Source of the DNA: Clostridium simiarum
GTDB taxonomy: Bacteria > Bacillota > Clostridia > Clostridiales > Clostridiaceae
Direction of reading: 5' to 3'
DNA: 64,000 nucleotides
Assembly: GCF_018919175.1 (NCBI RefSeq)
Contig: NZ_JAHLQL010000003.1
Span: forward strand, 124,001-188,000
Part shown: positions 9,039-18,565 of the stretch, piece after piece
Layout of the letters: each line of letters begins with the position of its first letter
Position numbering within the stretch: the first letter of the stretch is position 1
Notes under the pieces: model-generated
The model's database searches: none
What the model saw: the letters and a program-made list of their open reading frames with translations, nothing else
What the model was told of the DNA's origin: nothing
Made by a program: the position numbers and the translations under genes

Positions 9039-10493
9039 TTAAAACACACTTTCCTTCTTCTCTTCTAGCTGTAATGATATGCTTTTTAATAGGTTTAATT
9101 TTTCAACCATTATTTTAGATAAATTTCTTGCTTCTACACTGTTTTTTATGGCCTCTTCCTTATTTCCTTCTCTTATATTGTTTAATACAACCTCTCCAGT
9201 TTTATGAAGCTTTCTATGTATAGGATCTATAGTTCCCCATATATTCTGTATATCAGGATCTTTAGGATTTACAACTTGGTAAAAGTGTCCAAATCCACAT
9301 TTTGTAGCATCTATGTGAATAGGCTCAACTTCCATTGCGTCAACCATGCCCTCTAAATTATCTACCCATTTAATATGAGCCTCTATCCCCTTATCTATAG
9401 ATAGGTTGAAGTCCCTGTTTCTTAGTTTAAAAAAAGGTTTCTTAGTTATATTTTCACTAAACTTAGTTATATAGCTTATATCATTATCTATGATATCTAT
9501 TTCTTTAGCTCTTGTTTTTATATACATTGCTCTTTTAGCTATGTCCTCAGATACATCTTTAAGTCTTTCAGTCTTATCTACAATAAAATTCATACCTGAA
9601 CTCATTTCTTCTGTAGAAGCGCTTATTTCCTCCATAGCCACATTTATGGTTTCTATAGAAGAACTTATATAATCTACACTCTCCCTGCTTTCTTCAAAGC
9701 TTTTATCAAAGTTTTTTATATACCTATTTAAATCTTTTGTAAATCCAGTTGTATATTTTACACTTTCCACACTATATTCAGAGGCTTTCTCTACCTCTTC
9801 CATAAACTTACGTATATCCTGTAATTTATTATTAGTAAGTTCTGATAAATTTTTAACTTCCTCTGCTACCACACTAAATCCTCGTCCATGCTCCCCTGCC
9901 CTAGCCGCTTCTATAGAAGCGTTTAAAGCTAGCAAGTTAGTTCTATCTGCTATTTCTTCCATAGCTTTTAAAATATCTTTTATAGAGTCCACCTCTTTTA
10001 AAAGATTAACCATGGAACTCTCTAGGTTAGCTGTACTCTCACTTAATCTCTCTGAATTAACCTGTAGGGTTTTTATATCATCATCATTAGACTTAATAAT
10101 ATCTGTTAATTTATCTGCATCCACATATATGGCTTGTAGAGAAGCAGTACTCTCTTCAATAGCTTTTGATATTTGCTCTAAACTTTCACTAGCTGAATTA
10201 ATAGAAGACATAACAAAATTTGATACCTTATTTAATTCTTTAGAATCTTCTCCTAAAACATCTGATGAAAAATCTAATTGTATATTAAAATTGCTTATCT
10301 CCGTGTTTAAATTAATTAATCCCTTTATGATTTCTAAAGTATCTGGAGATATCTCTCTTAAAAGTATAGCCATATCCAGTATAGAAATAAGTTCTTTATT
10401 TCTTATATTACTTTTTAAGTTTTTTAATTCCTCTAAATTCTTTCCATTAATACTATATACTAACTGCTTTATTTTACTTTGTAGCCCAATCAT
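9039..10493 (-). CDS. Soluble methyl-accepting chemotaxis-type receptor with C-terminal CZB zinc-binding domain
   Basis: 484 residues from the ATG at 10493, which follows GGGAGG; the frame is open further but lacks a ribosome site. No membrane segment is seen, so the receptor is cytoplasmic. The signalling tip is in [21 protein letters not shown] (about 215-240), flanked by coiled coil. Residues about 372-475 form a CZB domain: HIKW, CGFGHFY and HRKLH supply the His/Cys zinc ligands. CZB receptors sense zinc or oxidants such as hypochlorite. The gene is divergent from an HD-GYP phosphodiesterase gene, which hints at a shared role in motility versus attachment, though no chemotaxis genes are adjacent. 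Confidence 0.9.
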   Translation of the reverse strand: MIGLQSKIKQLVYSINGKNLEELKNLKSNIRNKELISILDMAILLREISPDTLEIIKGLINLNTEISNFNIQLDFSSDVLGEDSKELNKVSNFVMSSINSASESLEQISKAIEESTASLQAIYVDADKLTDIIKSNDDDIKTLQVNSERLSESTANLESSMVNLLKEVDSIKDILKAMEEIADRTNLLALNASIEAARAGEHGRGFSVVAEEVKNLSELTNNKLQDIRKFMEEVEKASEYSVESVKYTTGFTKDLNRYIKNFDKSFEESRESVDYISSSIETINVAMEEISASTEEMSSGMNFIVDKTERLKDVSEDIAKRAMYIKTRAKEIDIIDNDISYITKFSENITKKPFFKLRNRDFNLSIDKGIEAHIKWVDNLEGMVDAMEVEPIHIDATKCGFGHFYQVVNPKDPDIQNIWGTIDPIHRKLHKTGEVVLNNIREGNKEEAIKNSVEARNLSKIMVEKLNLLKSISLQLEEKKESVF

Positions 10494-10729
10494 AGCATGT
10501 GCCTCCCTAATTTTATATACTACATTATAATTGAAACAAATTACATAATCTAACCAAGTTACATATATACTATAATGTATAAATATAAAAATTTCCATAT
10601 TATCGCACTGAAATTGTTCATATTTTACTTTAATTTAACATTATATTACAAATAATGTTTTTGCAATTATTTACATGGATATTCAAACTGTTTAATAGTA
10701 TACTTTATTATATGCACAAATATTGATTT

Positions 10730-10790
10730 ACTTTATAAAGTGTAAAGTATTAAGGAAATTTTAGAAACTATGAGTTTTTGAAATTTCCTA
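10730..10790 (+). promoter_or_regulatory. Inverted repeats upstream of the HD-GYP gene
   Basis: Within the 341-base divergent gap 10494-10834 there is a perfect 12-bp palindrome ACTTTATAAAGT (10730-10741). A nested hairpin follows (outer arms about 10752-10760 and 10781-10789, inner AAAC/GTTT), ending 45 bases before the start codon. No U-run follows, so it is not a simple terminator. It may be an operator or a leader structure. It does not match the conserved c-di-GMP riboswitch cores. Confidence 0.35.
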
Positions 10791-10834
10791 ATTATTAGTT
10801 ATAAAACATTATATTCCTAATGAGGTGTTTGATA

Positions 10835-11938
10835 ATGAGACTTGTCCCTATAGAATGTGTAAAAGAGGGGGCTTATCTAGCCAAAACAATATTTGATGAT
10901 GAAGGTCGTCCATTGTTAAGAGAAGGGGTAAAGTTATCCAAAAATATGATAAATAGGATAAAATCCATACATATCTATTCCGTTTATATAATTGATGAAT
11001 ATAGTCAAGCAGAAATAGATGATATAATAAAGCCAGAGCTAAGACAAAAAGCCATAGGAACAATAAAGGGAACTTTTTCTAGTATAGATAAATTTTCTAA
11101 AGCTTATCCGTCTAAATCCAATAATTCTTTAATAAAAGAGAGAGAAAAATATTTTGACTCTATATATAGCGTAGCTGAAGAATTGCTTGAAGAGATACTA
11201 TCAAATAGTAGCATAATGGTAAACTTAGTGGATATAAAAAGTCTTGATAGCTATACTTATCAACACTGCGTCAACGTAGCGGTGCTATCACTTATTTTGG
11301 GTATACAACTTCAATTAAACAAGTATGATTTACTAGACCTTTGCGTAGGAGCATTAGTCCACGACATAGGTAAATCATTTGTCCCTGCTGAAGTTCTATT
11401 TAAACCAGGACCTTTAAATGACCAGGAACTTTTAATAATGCAAGAACATGTGACAAAAGGTTATGACTATTTACGGGGAGTTCTAGCCATATCTTCAAAA
11501 TCAAGAATAATAGCACTACAACATCATGAAAAGTATGATGGTAGCGGCTATCCAGAGCAAAGAAAAGGAACAGAAATTAATTATCTTGCAAGAATAGTAG
11601 CTATAGCAGATGTTTATGATGCCTTAACATCAGATAGACCTTACAGAAGAGCTTTAAGTCCTAACGAGTCTATGGAGTATATCATGGCTAATGCTTCAAC
11701 ACATTTTGACTATGATATGGTAAAAGCCTTTGCTAGGGTTATCGTTCCATATCCTAAAGGTACTTTAGTTAAAATGAGCAATGGGGAAATAGCTGTAGTA
11801 GGTGATACTATTCCAAACTTTCCTTTAAGACCCAATATAACAGTAGTTAAAAGTAGTGATCCTTCTAGGGAAGGAACAGAAATAAGCCTTGTAAAAAATC
11901 TTTCTCTAGTCATCGAAAATGTTGAGTATGAAATATAA
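10835..11938 (+). CDS. HD-GYP domain c-di-GMP phosphodiesterase
   Basis: 367 residues from the ATG at 10835, seven bases after GAGGTG; an earlier in-frame ATG at 10820 overlaps that site and is rejected. The HD-GYP domain spans about 135-300, with the metal motif LVHDIGKSF (about 173) and HHEKYDGSGYP (about 229), where the GYP triplet is intact. This family hydrolyses cyclic di-GMP, lowering biofilm and raising motility. The N-terminal 120 residues resemble the DUF3391-like or PilZ-like lead-in of such proteins, and the C-terminal ~60 residues form a small beta domain (GEIAVVGDTIPNFPLRPNI). Cytoplasmic. Confidence 0.92.
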   Translation: MRLVPIECVKEGAYLAKTIFDDEGRPLLREGVKLSKNMINRIKSIHIYSVYIIDEYSQAEIDDIIKPELRQKAIGTIKGTFSSIDKFSKAYPSKSNNSLIKEREKYFDSIYSVAEELLEEILSNSSIMVNLVDIKSLDSYTYQHCVNVAVLSLILGIQLQLNKYDLLDLCVGALVHDIGKSFVPAEVLFKPGPLNDQELLIMQEHVTKGYDYLRGVLAISSKSRIIALQHHEKYDGSGYPEQRKGTEINYLARIVAIADVYDALTSDRPYRRALSPNESMEYIMANASTHFDYDMVKAFARVIVPYPKGTLVKMSNGEIAVVGDTIPNFPLRPNITVVKSSDPSREGTEISLVKNLSLVIENVEYEI

Positions 11939-12022
11939 GATGGCCCTATGTTAAGGGGCTATTAATTTTATCCGGCGAAACCCTTCTTTAATACCTTTTG
12001 TAAATTAAATTTAAAACACATA

Positions 12023-12060
12023 AAATAAGACTTCCCAATATAACTTTGGAAGTCTTATTT
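12023..12060. terminator. Bidirectional terminator
   Basis: A perfect 13-bp inverted repeat (arms 12023-12035 and 12048-12060) ends in TTATTTCTTATT on the plus strand. It lies between the HD-GYP gene and the convergent YciI-like gene. Confidence 0.75.
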
Positions 12061-12116
12061 CTTATTATTTAAGATCATATCTATAAAATTTGGATAGTAT
12101 GTACCCTCTGCCTTGT

Positions 12117-12392
12117 CTACATCATAGTTAGGGAAATATTATCTTTGCTTAGTATCTCATAACTATACATTGGTGTATCAGAAAACGGATTATTGTTTAT
12201 GATATCCTTTGCCTCATCTATATCTCTAGCTTGAAATATCATGGTTCCACCATCTTTATTATATACTCCTGCACAAACAAGATATTTTGTATAATTAGAA
12301 TTATGTAAGTTATTATCTTTATTTGAACTTCTTTTTGAAGTTAAATCCACCTTATAATTTATCCTTACAAACAACCCACTCTTTTTCTTCAT
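12117..12392 (-). CDS. Small YciI-like protein under a LexA-like double operator
   Basis: 91 residues from the ATG at 12392, nine bases after GGGGGA. The C-terminal half (YLVCAGVYNKDGGTMIFQARDIDEAKDIINNNPF) resembles the ferredoxin-like fold of YciI-related proteins; the N-terminal 40 residues are polar with a KRSSNKDNN run and no known match. No signal peptide. The gene is alone, and its promoter contains two LexA-box-like palindromes, so DNA damage control is likely. YciI-related proteins have varied or unknown roles, so the function here is open. Confidence 0.65.
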   Translation of the reverse strand: MKKKSGLFVRINYKVDLTSKRSSNKDNNLHNSNYTKYLVCAGVYNKDGGTMIFQARDIDEAKDIINNNPFSDTPMYSYEILSKDNISLTMM

Positions 12393-12459
12393 GAAAATAA
12401 ATCCCCCTTTATCCAAACACTTAATATTCTATATAAATGTCTTCCAAATCACGCAATAC

Positions 12460-12503
12460 CGAACTTATGTTTTTATTATATCGAATAGATGTTCGTAAGT
12501 CAA
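12460..12503 (-). promoter_or_regulatory. SigA promoter overlapped by two LexA-box-like operators
   Basis: On the minus strand TTGACT (12503-12498) and TATAAT (12480-12475) are 17 bases apart. The spacer holds CGAACATCTATTCG (12495-12482) and a second site AAAACATAAGTTCG (12473-12460) starts just after the -10. Each has one mismatch to the GAAC-N4-GTTC core of Gram-positive LexA boxes, and they are 22 bases apart, two helix turns, so both lie on one DNA face. Confidence 0.65.
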
Positions 12504-12535
12504 TAAGGATTTATATTTTTAACACTATGTTCGTC

Positions 12536-13315
12536 TCATGGTGAATGTATCATTTCCTTTAAGGTTACATATGGATTTTTATATCTTTTTCTATATATAG
12601 TTTTCTTTCCAATCTGAACGGCTCTAACAGGACAGAGTTGTACACAAGCCATGCAGTCTTGACATTTATGATTCCACATGGGCTTGCTATCTATCATGCT
12701 TATATTTGACACTGGACAAATTTTCATACACAATCCACAAGATGTACATTTTTCATCTACATGCATATTAGTATCCTTAGTATTTAAATTCTTTCTCCAA
12801 TGCTTATAAAATCCTTTAGAAAGGGTATAATATAGGATGTTGTCTCTCACTTTGTTATTCTTATTATTTTTTATGTTATGTGCTGTGGTTTTTATTTCTT
12901 CTTGGGCTCTTCTGATAATTTTAAAATTTATGTTTTCATCCTTCATATCATAGAGCCTAATATAATTAGAAGGCATTTTTATATATACGCTATAATTTAA
13001 CCTTAAATTTTTTTCTTCTAATAGATCAGATACTTGTTTTACAGCAAAGCCAGGAGATCCTCCTCTAGTTACTATAGAAAAAAAATAATCCGCCTTGAAA
13101 TTCGTCCTCTTAATAAATCTCTCCACCACCTCTGGAACACCACTAAAGTATAAAGGAAACACAAACCCAATCTTATTAGCATCTATTTCTTTATTTTCTT
13201 TTTTAGTTTCCTTAGCTAAAGATCTTATCTCAGTATTTCCTAAAACATTTGCAACCTCTTTAGCTATCATCATGGAATTACCTGTACCTGTAAAATAGTA
13301 TATAATGTTCTTCAT
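12536..13315 (-). CDS. EFR1-type flavodoxin-ferredoxin fusion protein
   Basis: 259 residues. The N-terminus is a flavodoxin fold with the FMN phosphate loop YYFTGTGNSM (residues 5-14) and FVFPLYFSGVPEVV. Two 4Fe-4S motifs follow: CTSCGLCMKICP (about 189-200) and CQDCMACVQLCP (about 218-229). This matches the EFR1 family ('EFR1 family ferrodoxin') of clostridia, electron carriers of unknown partner. No membrane segment. The ATG follows AAGGAAGAG. It stands alone upstream of the LexA-box gene, with no terminator between that I can see. Confidence 0.88.
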   Translation of the reverse strand: MKNIIYYFTGTGNSMMIAKEVANVLGNTEIRSLAKETKKENKEIDANKIGFVFPLYFSGVPEVVERFIKRTNFKADYFFSIVTRGGSPGFAVKQVSDLLEEKNLRLNYSVYIKMPSNYIRLYDMKDENINFKIIRRAQEEIKTTAHNIKNNKNNKVRDNILYYTLSKGFYKHWRKNLNTKDTNMHVDEKCTSCGLCMKICPVSNISMIDSKPMWNHKCQDCMACVQLCPVRAVQIGKKTIYRKRYKNPYVTLKEMIHSP

Positions 13316-13398
13316 AATTCTCTTCCTTCCAATAAATTGTTACACAATTTAAATATAACTCTGCATTAAAAAACACGTATAGATTATAGGTGATGTAT

Positions 13399-14367
13399 AT
13401 GAAAAAGAAAAGCGTAAGTATTTTACTTATATTATTAATTTTCCTTTCCACTTCTATTATACTATTATATGAAATGGTAATTAGTAACAAAAGTATTGCA
13501 GAAAATAAAAATATTGAGACAAACTCTGAAATTAGTATAACTCATATAGGTAAAGGTGAACAATATTTAGATCTAATGTATAAACCCTTAGGAAATGATG
13601 GACTTAAACTTGATTTTTATGCTCCATTAAAATCTGAAAAAGAAACCTGGCCTGTTATTGTGTATATTCATGGTGGAAGCTGGGCTTATGGCAACAAAGG
13701 CTTTAGCGAGAATCTTATGCCCTTAATTAATAAGCTTAGGGAGGAAGGCTATGCATTAGTCAGCATAGAATATAGGTTAGCCTCTGAAGAGATAGTCTTT
13801 CCTTCTCCAGTAGAAGATTGTAAAGACGCCCTAAGGTGGCTTTATAAAAATAAAGATAAATACAATATAGATACTAATAACATAGGTCTTTTAGGAGTTT
13901 CCTCTGGTGGCCACTTAGCCTTATTAACAGCCTACAGCAATGAAAATGACTTTATTGGTGATAATGAGTTATCCTCTTATAAAAGCAAAGTTAAATATGT
14001 TATCGATTATTCAGGCCCTACAAACTTTGATATAGAAAAGGTGAAAACTTCAGAAGAAAATAGCATAAATATAGTTAAAAACTTCCTAGGTAAGGATAAC
14101 CTATTTAACGAAAATATTTTAAAAGCAGCCAGTGCTACAAACTATATAAACAGAGATTCCCCTCCAACCCTTATAATTCATGGTGAAAATGATACTCTAG
14201 TACCTATAAGTCAATCCATAGAGTTATATGAAAGAGGTAAAAAAGAGGGTATGGATATAAAACTATTAAAGATTCCTAATGGAGATCATATGTTATCCAA
14301 TATAACATATTTAGATATAATAAAAATAGCAAAAGAAACTCTAAGTTTTGTAGAAAGCAAACAGTAA
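13399..14367 (+). CDS. Membrane-anchored or secreted alpha/beta hydrolase (esterase/lipase family)
   Basis: 322 residues. KKKSVSILLILLIFLSTSIILLYE is a signal anchor at the N-terminus without a lipobox. The hydrolase domain has HGGSW (about 91, oxyanion hole), nucleophile elbow GVSSGG (about 165), GENDTLVP (acid, about 264) and NGDHML (catalytic His, about 296). It belongs to the hormone-sensitive-lipase/BD-FAE-like group of carboxylesterases, so it likely hydrolyses short-chain esters outside the membrane. The ATG at 13399 follows TAGGTGA; the upstream GTG and ATG at 13390-13395 overlap that site. Confidence 0.88.
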   Translation: MKKKSVSILLILLIFLSTSIILLYEMVISNKSIAENKNIETNSEISITHIGKGEQYLDLMYKPLGNDGLKLDFYAPLKSEKETWPVIVYIHGGSWAYGNKGFSENLMPLINKLREEGYALVSIEYRLASEEIVFPSPVEDCKDALRWLYKNKDKYNIDTNNIGLLGVSSGGHLALLTAYSNENDFIGDNELSSYKSKVKYVIDYSGPTNFDIEKVKTSEENSINIVKNFLGKDNLFNENILKAASATNYINRDSPPTLIIHGENDTLVPISQSIELYERGKKEGMDIKLLKIPNGDHMLSNITYLDIIKIAKETLSFVESKQ

Positions 14368-14368
14368 A

Positions 14369-14394
14369 AAAGAAGAGGTCACGCCTCTTCTTTC
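14369..14394 (+). terminator. Rho-independent terminator of the esterase gene
   Basis: Hairpin of about 10 bp (AAGAAGAGG ... CCTCTTCTT, loop TCACG) immediately after the stop, followed by a pyrimidine-rich tract. The 250 bases that follow, to 14646, hold no recognised feature other than the promoter region of the next gene. Confidence 0.8.
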
Positions 14395-14646
14395 TCTTTT
14401 CACTGCAAGTTGTTCAGAAACTTATCTTACTCCATTAAGCCGTTCATATTCACCTTCATCCTCCACCTATAACCTGTATATTTATTTTAATATATTACTT
14501 GCTTAAGTAATAATTAATAACCTTGCATATTTTAGAAATGTTTTGAAAAACTACTAATATCTACTCAAATTCTGCCCTAACTTGATAATTTTAAAATCCA
14601 TAATTACAAAATTATTATTAAAGTTATTGAAAGGAGAATTAACGCA

Positions 14647-15975
14647 ATGGAAGGTATAATGAAAAATATCACTAACAAGTCTTTGGATAAAATAACTGAA
14701 AGTATGTTAAGAGATCCTTATGATAAAAATATGTACGTTATGGTTACCGGTGCCATGAAGCTTGGATTAACTTCTTTAATAGAAGCTACAATGAGAGGTG
14801 AAGACGGCTCTATACTGCATAGAGCTTATGGAAGTTCAAATCATAACTCCCCTTGGAATAAACTATATTTAAACCCTACTCAAATTTTTCAGCTCCCTGT
14901 AGAAGAATTCTCATCCATAGATTTATCTACTACCATAGGAAAAAATGCTAAAAAGCCTATTAAACTTTCAATGCCTCTAATGATTACTGGCATGGGTTAT
15001 GGTTCTTCCTTAAACTTAAATGTAAAATTAGCTATTGCAAAAGCTACTTCAAACGTGGGCATATCTACTAATACTGGTGAGAGTGGATTATGTAGGGAAG
15101 AAAGAGAGCTTTCTAAAATATTGATAGGTCAATTCAATAGATATAATTGCCTAAACAAAAAAGAACAGTTGTCACAGTTAGATGGAATAGAGATCCAGCT
15201 CGGTCAAGGCGCCTGGGGCGGAGCTGTAATAGGCAATATACCTAGTAATAAAGCAGATAACCACCTTAGAGAAGTGTTTAATCTAAAGGAAGGTGAAGAT
15301 GCTAATAGAACCTCAAGACTTAAAGAAATAAACTCCCCTGAGGAAATAATAAATCTAATAAAAGACTTGAAATCCCAGTATGATGTACCTGTAGGTGTAA
15401 AAATTGCCGGTTCTCATTATATAGAAAAAGATTTGGAAATTTTACTTAGAAGTAACCTTGACTTTATAACCATAGATGGTGCTGAAGGTGGTACTTCTGG
15501 AGCTCCGCCTACCTTAGAGGATCATCTAGGATTACCAACATTATATTCTCTAAGTAGAGCTTATAATTTTTTAAAAGAAAAAAATGCAGAAAACAAAGTA
15601 GATATTATAATAGCTGGTGGTTTAAGAAATCCTGGAGAATTTTTAAAAGCTTTGGCTCTAGGCGCTAAGGCAGTTTATATAGGCTCTATAGCAGTGGTTG
15701 CAACGCTTCAATCCCAAACCATAAAAGCTACACCCTTTGAGCCTACTCCTCAATTGTTTTTATATGATGGTGATAAAAAAGATGATTTTGACATAGATAA
15801 AGGAGCTGATACATTAAGTAATTTTTTAGTGTCCTGTAAGGAAGAAATGAAGTTAGCCTTAATGGCTATGGGTAAAAATCAGATTTCGGAGTTAAATACA
15901 CTTGACTTGGTTTCTGTAGATAAGGATTTAGCTGAAGCCTTACAAATTCCTAGTGCATGGAATCCAACAATTTAA
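14647..15975 (+). CDS. FMN-binding glutamate synthase family protein
   Basis: 442 residues. It has the FMN/substrate barrel of the glutamate synthase large subunit (GltB/archaeal GltS) without the amidotransferase domain: MPLMITGMGYGSSLN, STNTGESG, GVKIAG, TIDGAEGGTSGAPPTLEDHLGLPT, and IIAGGLRNPGEFLKALALGAKAVYIG. No cysteine cluster for iron-sulphur is visible. Family members are annotated glutamate synthase-like; the real electron donor and reaction here are not known. It is monocistronic, with AAAGGAG ten bases before the ATG. Confidence 0.85.
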   Translation: MEGIMKNITNKSLDKITESMLRDPYDKNMYVMVTGAMKLGLTSLIEATMRGEDGSILHRAYGSSNHNSPWNKLYLNPTQIFQLPVEEFSSIDLSTTIGKNAKKPIKLSMPLMITGMGYGSSLNLNVKLAIAKATSNVGISTNTGESGLCREERELSKILIGQFNRYNCLNKKEQLSQLDGIEIQLGQGAWGGAVIGNIPSNKADNHLREVFNLKEGEDANRTSRLKEINSPEEIINLIKDLKSQYDVPVGVKIAGSHYIEKDLEILLRSNLDFITIDGAEGGTSGAPPTLEDHLGLPTLYSLSRAYNFLKEKNAENKVDIIIAGGLRNPGEFLKALALGAKAVYIGSIAVVATLQSQTIKATPFEPTPQLFLYDGDKKDDFDIDKGADTLSNFLVSCKEEMKLALMAMGKNQISELNTLDLVSVDKDLAEALQIPSAWNPTI

Positions 15976-16107
15976 ATAAATTAACCTCCTTTAAGAAACA
16001 AAATAAAAAATTAGAATTTATTGGACAAATTAGATTAATTTTTATAGTTTATAAAATTCAAATCAGTACAAAATAAGAATACCAAACAAATAAAGGAGGA
16101 ATTTAAA

Positions 16108-16317
16108 ATGGCAAACAATAATTATAGTTCAAACAGATTAGTAGTACCTGAGGCAAAGCAAGGATTAAACAAATTTAAGATGGAGATCGCTAACGAATTA
16201 GGATTAACTAACTATGAGCAAACAGATAAAGGAAACTTAACTTCAAGACAAAATGGCTCCGTTGGTGGAGAAATGGTTAAGAGAATGGTAGAAGCTTACG
16301 AGCATAATCTTAAATAG
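16108..16317 (+). CDS. Alpha/beta-type small acid-soluble spore protein (SASP)
   Basis: 69 residues, typical SASP size. The protein binds and protects DNA in the dormant spore and is degraded in germination by the GPR protease; the KFKMEIANELG segment matches the GPR cleavage region. The second conserved block NGSVGGEMVKRMVEAYE is also present. AAAGGAGG precedes the ATG. Sporulation-specific (forespore) control is expected for the family, but I could not identify a convincing SigG promoter by eye. It marks the organism as a spore former. Confidence 0.95.
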   Translation: MANNNYSSNRLVVPEAKQGLNKFKMEIANELGLTNYEQTDKGNLTSRQNGSVGGEMVKRMVEAYEHNLK

Positions 16318-16348
16318 TATAGCAAAATAACTATTCTATAGAACCTTT

Positions 16349-16382
16349 AGGTGAGGAATTTAACTTTATAAATTCCTCACCT
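16349..16382. terminator. Bidirectional terminator after SASP and kinase genes
   Basis: A perfect 13-bp inverted repeat (arms 16349-16361 and 16370-16382). It overlaps the last codons of the convergent histidine kinase gene. Confidence 0.75.
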
Positions 16383-17790
16383 TTAATTTTATATTAACTT
16401 CAGTTCCATTCTTATACTTACTTATGATATCAAGAGAACCTCCATGAAGATTTATTATTTCGTCAGATATAGCAAGGCCTAATCCACTTCCATGCTTACT
16501 TGAATTACCTTTATAGAATTTTTCTTTAACTTTAGGTAGATACTCTGTTTTAATTCCTAACCCATTATCTTTTATACTTATGTCTATAAAATCTCCCTGA
16601 AGTTCAGCTTTAATCTGTATTGTACCTCCAGGTTCTGTGAACTTAAGTGAGTTATCTATTACATTTATGAACACCTGTTTCAACCTATTTCTATCCCCTT
16701 CTATAATAGGTAGCGGTTTAATATCATATTCTAAATTTATATTACTTCTTTTAATCCTCGGTTCCATTTCTAAGACTATATCTTCTAGCAAGTCTCCTAC
16801 ATTCATTTCTTCTAAGGTTACCTTCATCTTTGCAGAAGCAAACTTAGAAAAATCTAATAATTCGTTTACTAATAAGCTAAGTCTTTTACTTTCCTGGATT
16901 ATTATATCTAAACCTTTTTCTCGTTGCTCTACATCAGTAAATTCTTTTAACTTTAAAGTCAAAGCCCATCCTTTTATTGAAGTAAGTGGAGTTTTAAGTT
17001 CATGACTTATAGAGGATATGAATTCATTTTTAAGCTTTTCACTCTTATTTATTTCCTGCGCCATGTAATTTAAAGTTTCTGCCATAGTTCCCACTTCATC
17101 TTCATATATTTTTTCAACCTTTAAATCAAACTGACCTTTCGCCATGGACTTAGCTGCATTAGTTACTTTCTTTAAAGGTCTTGTTATAGTATTAGATATA
17201 ACTGCACTAAGTATAGTAGTGGTTACCATAACTATAAGTCCAACAAAAGCTATTAAAATACCAATGCTTTTTAAAAGATTATCTACAAGATCCATAGTGC
17301 TAACAACTCTTAGAACTCCTATTATATTAGAATCTATCTTTAATGGTGCAGATACAGACATTATCTTATTCGAAGAGTATGACCCATCAGGTTTTCCGAT
17401 CCAAACAGCAGTATCATTTTGAAGTGCTCTTCTTATATCAGCATAATCAAGCCTTGTTCCTGGAACGATACCTAAATCATCCCATATAACTCTACTTTCC
17501 CTGTCTAATATCTGAACTTCAACATCTAAATTAGAAAAAAAGCTTTCTTCTAAATCTTCATAAACTCTTTTTACATCAGACGTGTTTAAATACTTAGAGT
17601 AAAACTTAGTGGACAGATTAACCTGATCTTTTAATGTACTTTCCATAGTCTTATAGTAATATTCTTTTATACCTATCCAAAGTACCAATCCTAACAAAGA
17701 TATAGTAATAAGTATTGTTATAAAATAATATCCTATTATTCTAAACTTAATGCTTCTAATCCTAAATTTAATATTTCTAACAACTCTCAT
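16366..17790 (-). CDS. Membrane sensor histidine kinase
   Basis: 474 residues. Two membrane segments (about 22-42 and 170-192) enclose an extracytoplasmic sensor of about 125 residues. HAMP follows (TITRPLKKVTNAAKSMAKGQFD), then the HisKA H-box ISSISHELKTPLTS (His about 262) and the HATPase motifs NSLKFTEPGG (N box), DNGLGI (G1) and GSGLGLAI (G2). It is the partner of the OmpR-type regulator 8 bases upstream, and both follow a lipoprotein gene. The sensed signal is unknown; domain order resembles PhoR/WalK-type kinases. Confidence 0.93.
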   Translation of the reverse strand: MRVVRNIKFRIRSIKFRIIGYYFITILITISLLGLVLWIGIKEYYYKTMESTLKDQVNLSTKFYSKYLNTSDVKRVYEDLEESFFSNLDVEVQILDRESRVIWDDLGIVPGTRLDYADIRRALQNDTAVWIGKPDGSYSSNKIMSVSAPLKIDSNIIGVLRVVSTMDLVDNLLKSIGILIAFVGLIVMVTTTILSAVISNTITRPLKKVTNAAKSMAKGQFDLKVEKIYEDEVGTMAETLNYMAQEINKSEKLKNEFISSISHELKTPLTSIKGWALTLKLKEFTDVEQREKGLDIIIQESKRLSLLVNELLDFSKFASAKMKVTLEEMNVGDLLEDIVLEMEPRIKRSNINLEYDIKPLPIIEGDRNRLKQVFINVIDNSLKFTEPGGTIQIKAELQGDFIDISIKDNGLGIKTEYLPKVKEKFYKGNSSKHGSGLGLAISDEIINLHGGSLDIISKYKNGTEVNIKLKVRNL

Positions 17791-17798
17791 ATTATACC

Positions 17799-18488
17799 CT
17801 ATACCCTTTTAAATCTATATCCAAATCCCCAAACAGTTTCTATATATTTAGGATTAGATGGATCATCCTCTATCTTTTCTCTTAATCGCCTTATATGAAC
17901 ATCTACAGTTTTTATATCTCCATAAAAATCTTCTCCCCAAATATTATCTAAAAGTTCATCTCTACTAAAGGCTCTATCTAGGTTATGCATAAATAATTTA
18001 ATTATTTGAAACTCCTTTAACGTAAGCTTCACCTCTTTATTTTTTATAAACACCTTTTGCGATCTATCATCTAGAGATAAATCCCCATTTTTTATCACAT
18101 CTTCTTTTACTTCTTTTACCTTACTTCCTACCCTCCTCAATATAGCTCTTATTCTATAAACAAGTTCTGTAGGGTTGAAAGGCTTTGTTAAATAATCATC
18201 TGCACCTAACTCTAGTCCTATTATTTTATCCATATCCTGATTCTTTGCTGTAAGCATTATTATTGCAACTTCTGGATACTTTTCCCTTATGAGTTGGCAG
18301 GTCTTATATCCATCTATTCCAGGAAGCATTATATCCAAAACTATGAGATCAAAAACTTCTTCTGAACAAATATCTAAGGCTTCTTCCCCAGAACCTGCCT
18401 CTCTTACTTCAAACCCACTTATATTTAAATTAATCTTTATAAAACTTCTTATATTTTCTTCATCCTCAACAATCAAGATCCTATTCAT
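17799..18488 (-). CDS. OmpR/PhoB family response regulator
   Basis: 229 residues. The receiver has acidic pocket EDE (8-10), phospho-acceptor Asp52 in IVLDIMLPG and Lys in YLTKPF (about 102). The C-terminal winged helix has LTLKEFQIIKLFM and VDVHIRRLREKIEDDPSNPKYIETVWGFGYRF. It should be phosphorylated by the kinase whose gene starts 8 bases downstream. GGGGGAG precedes the ATG. Confidence 0.95.
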   Translation of the reverse strand: MNRILIVEDEENIRSFIKINLNISGFEVREAGSGEEALDICSEEVFDLIVLDIMLPGIDGYKTCQLIREKYPEVAIIMLTAKNQDMDKIIGLELGADDYLTKPFNPTELVYRIRAILRRVGSKVKEVKEDVIKNGDLSLDDRSQKVFIKNKEVKLTLKEFQIIKLFMHNLDRAFSRDELLDNIWGEDFYGDIKTVDVHIRRLREKIEDDPSNPKYIETVWGFGYRFKRV

Positions 18489-18565
18489 AAAACTCCCCCT
18501 GATTTCTTTATCTCACATTTTTCAATTATAATTTTAACTTTTAAAAACTTTCCTTAATATTTTAA

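Noticed and set aside
10012..10530. 172-codon plus-strand open frame
   Set aside because: Shadow of the chemoreceptor coiled coil on the other strand; no ribosome site.
10494..10834. c-di-GMP riboswitch upstream of the HD-GYP gene
   Set aside because: Hairpins are present but the conserved aptamer cores are absent.
16010..16107. SigG promoter for the SASP gene
   Set aside because: Expected for the family, but no pair of hexamers fits well enough by eye to report.
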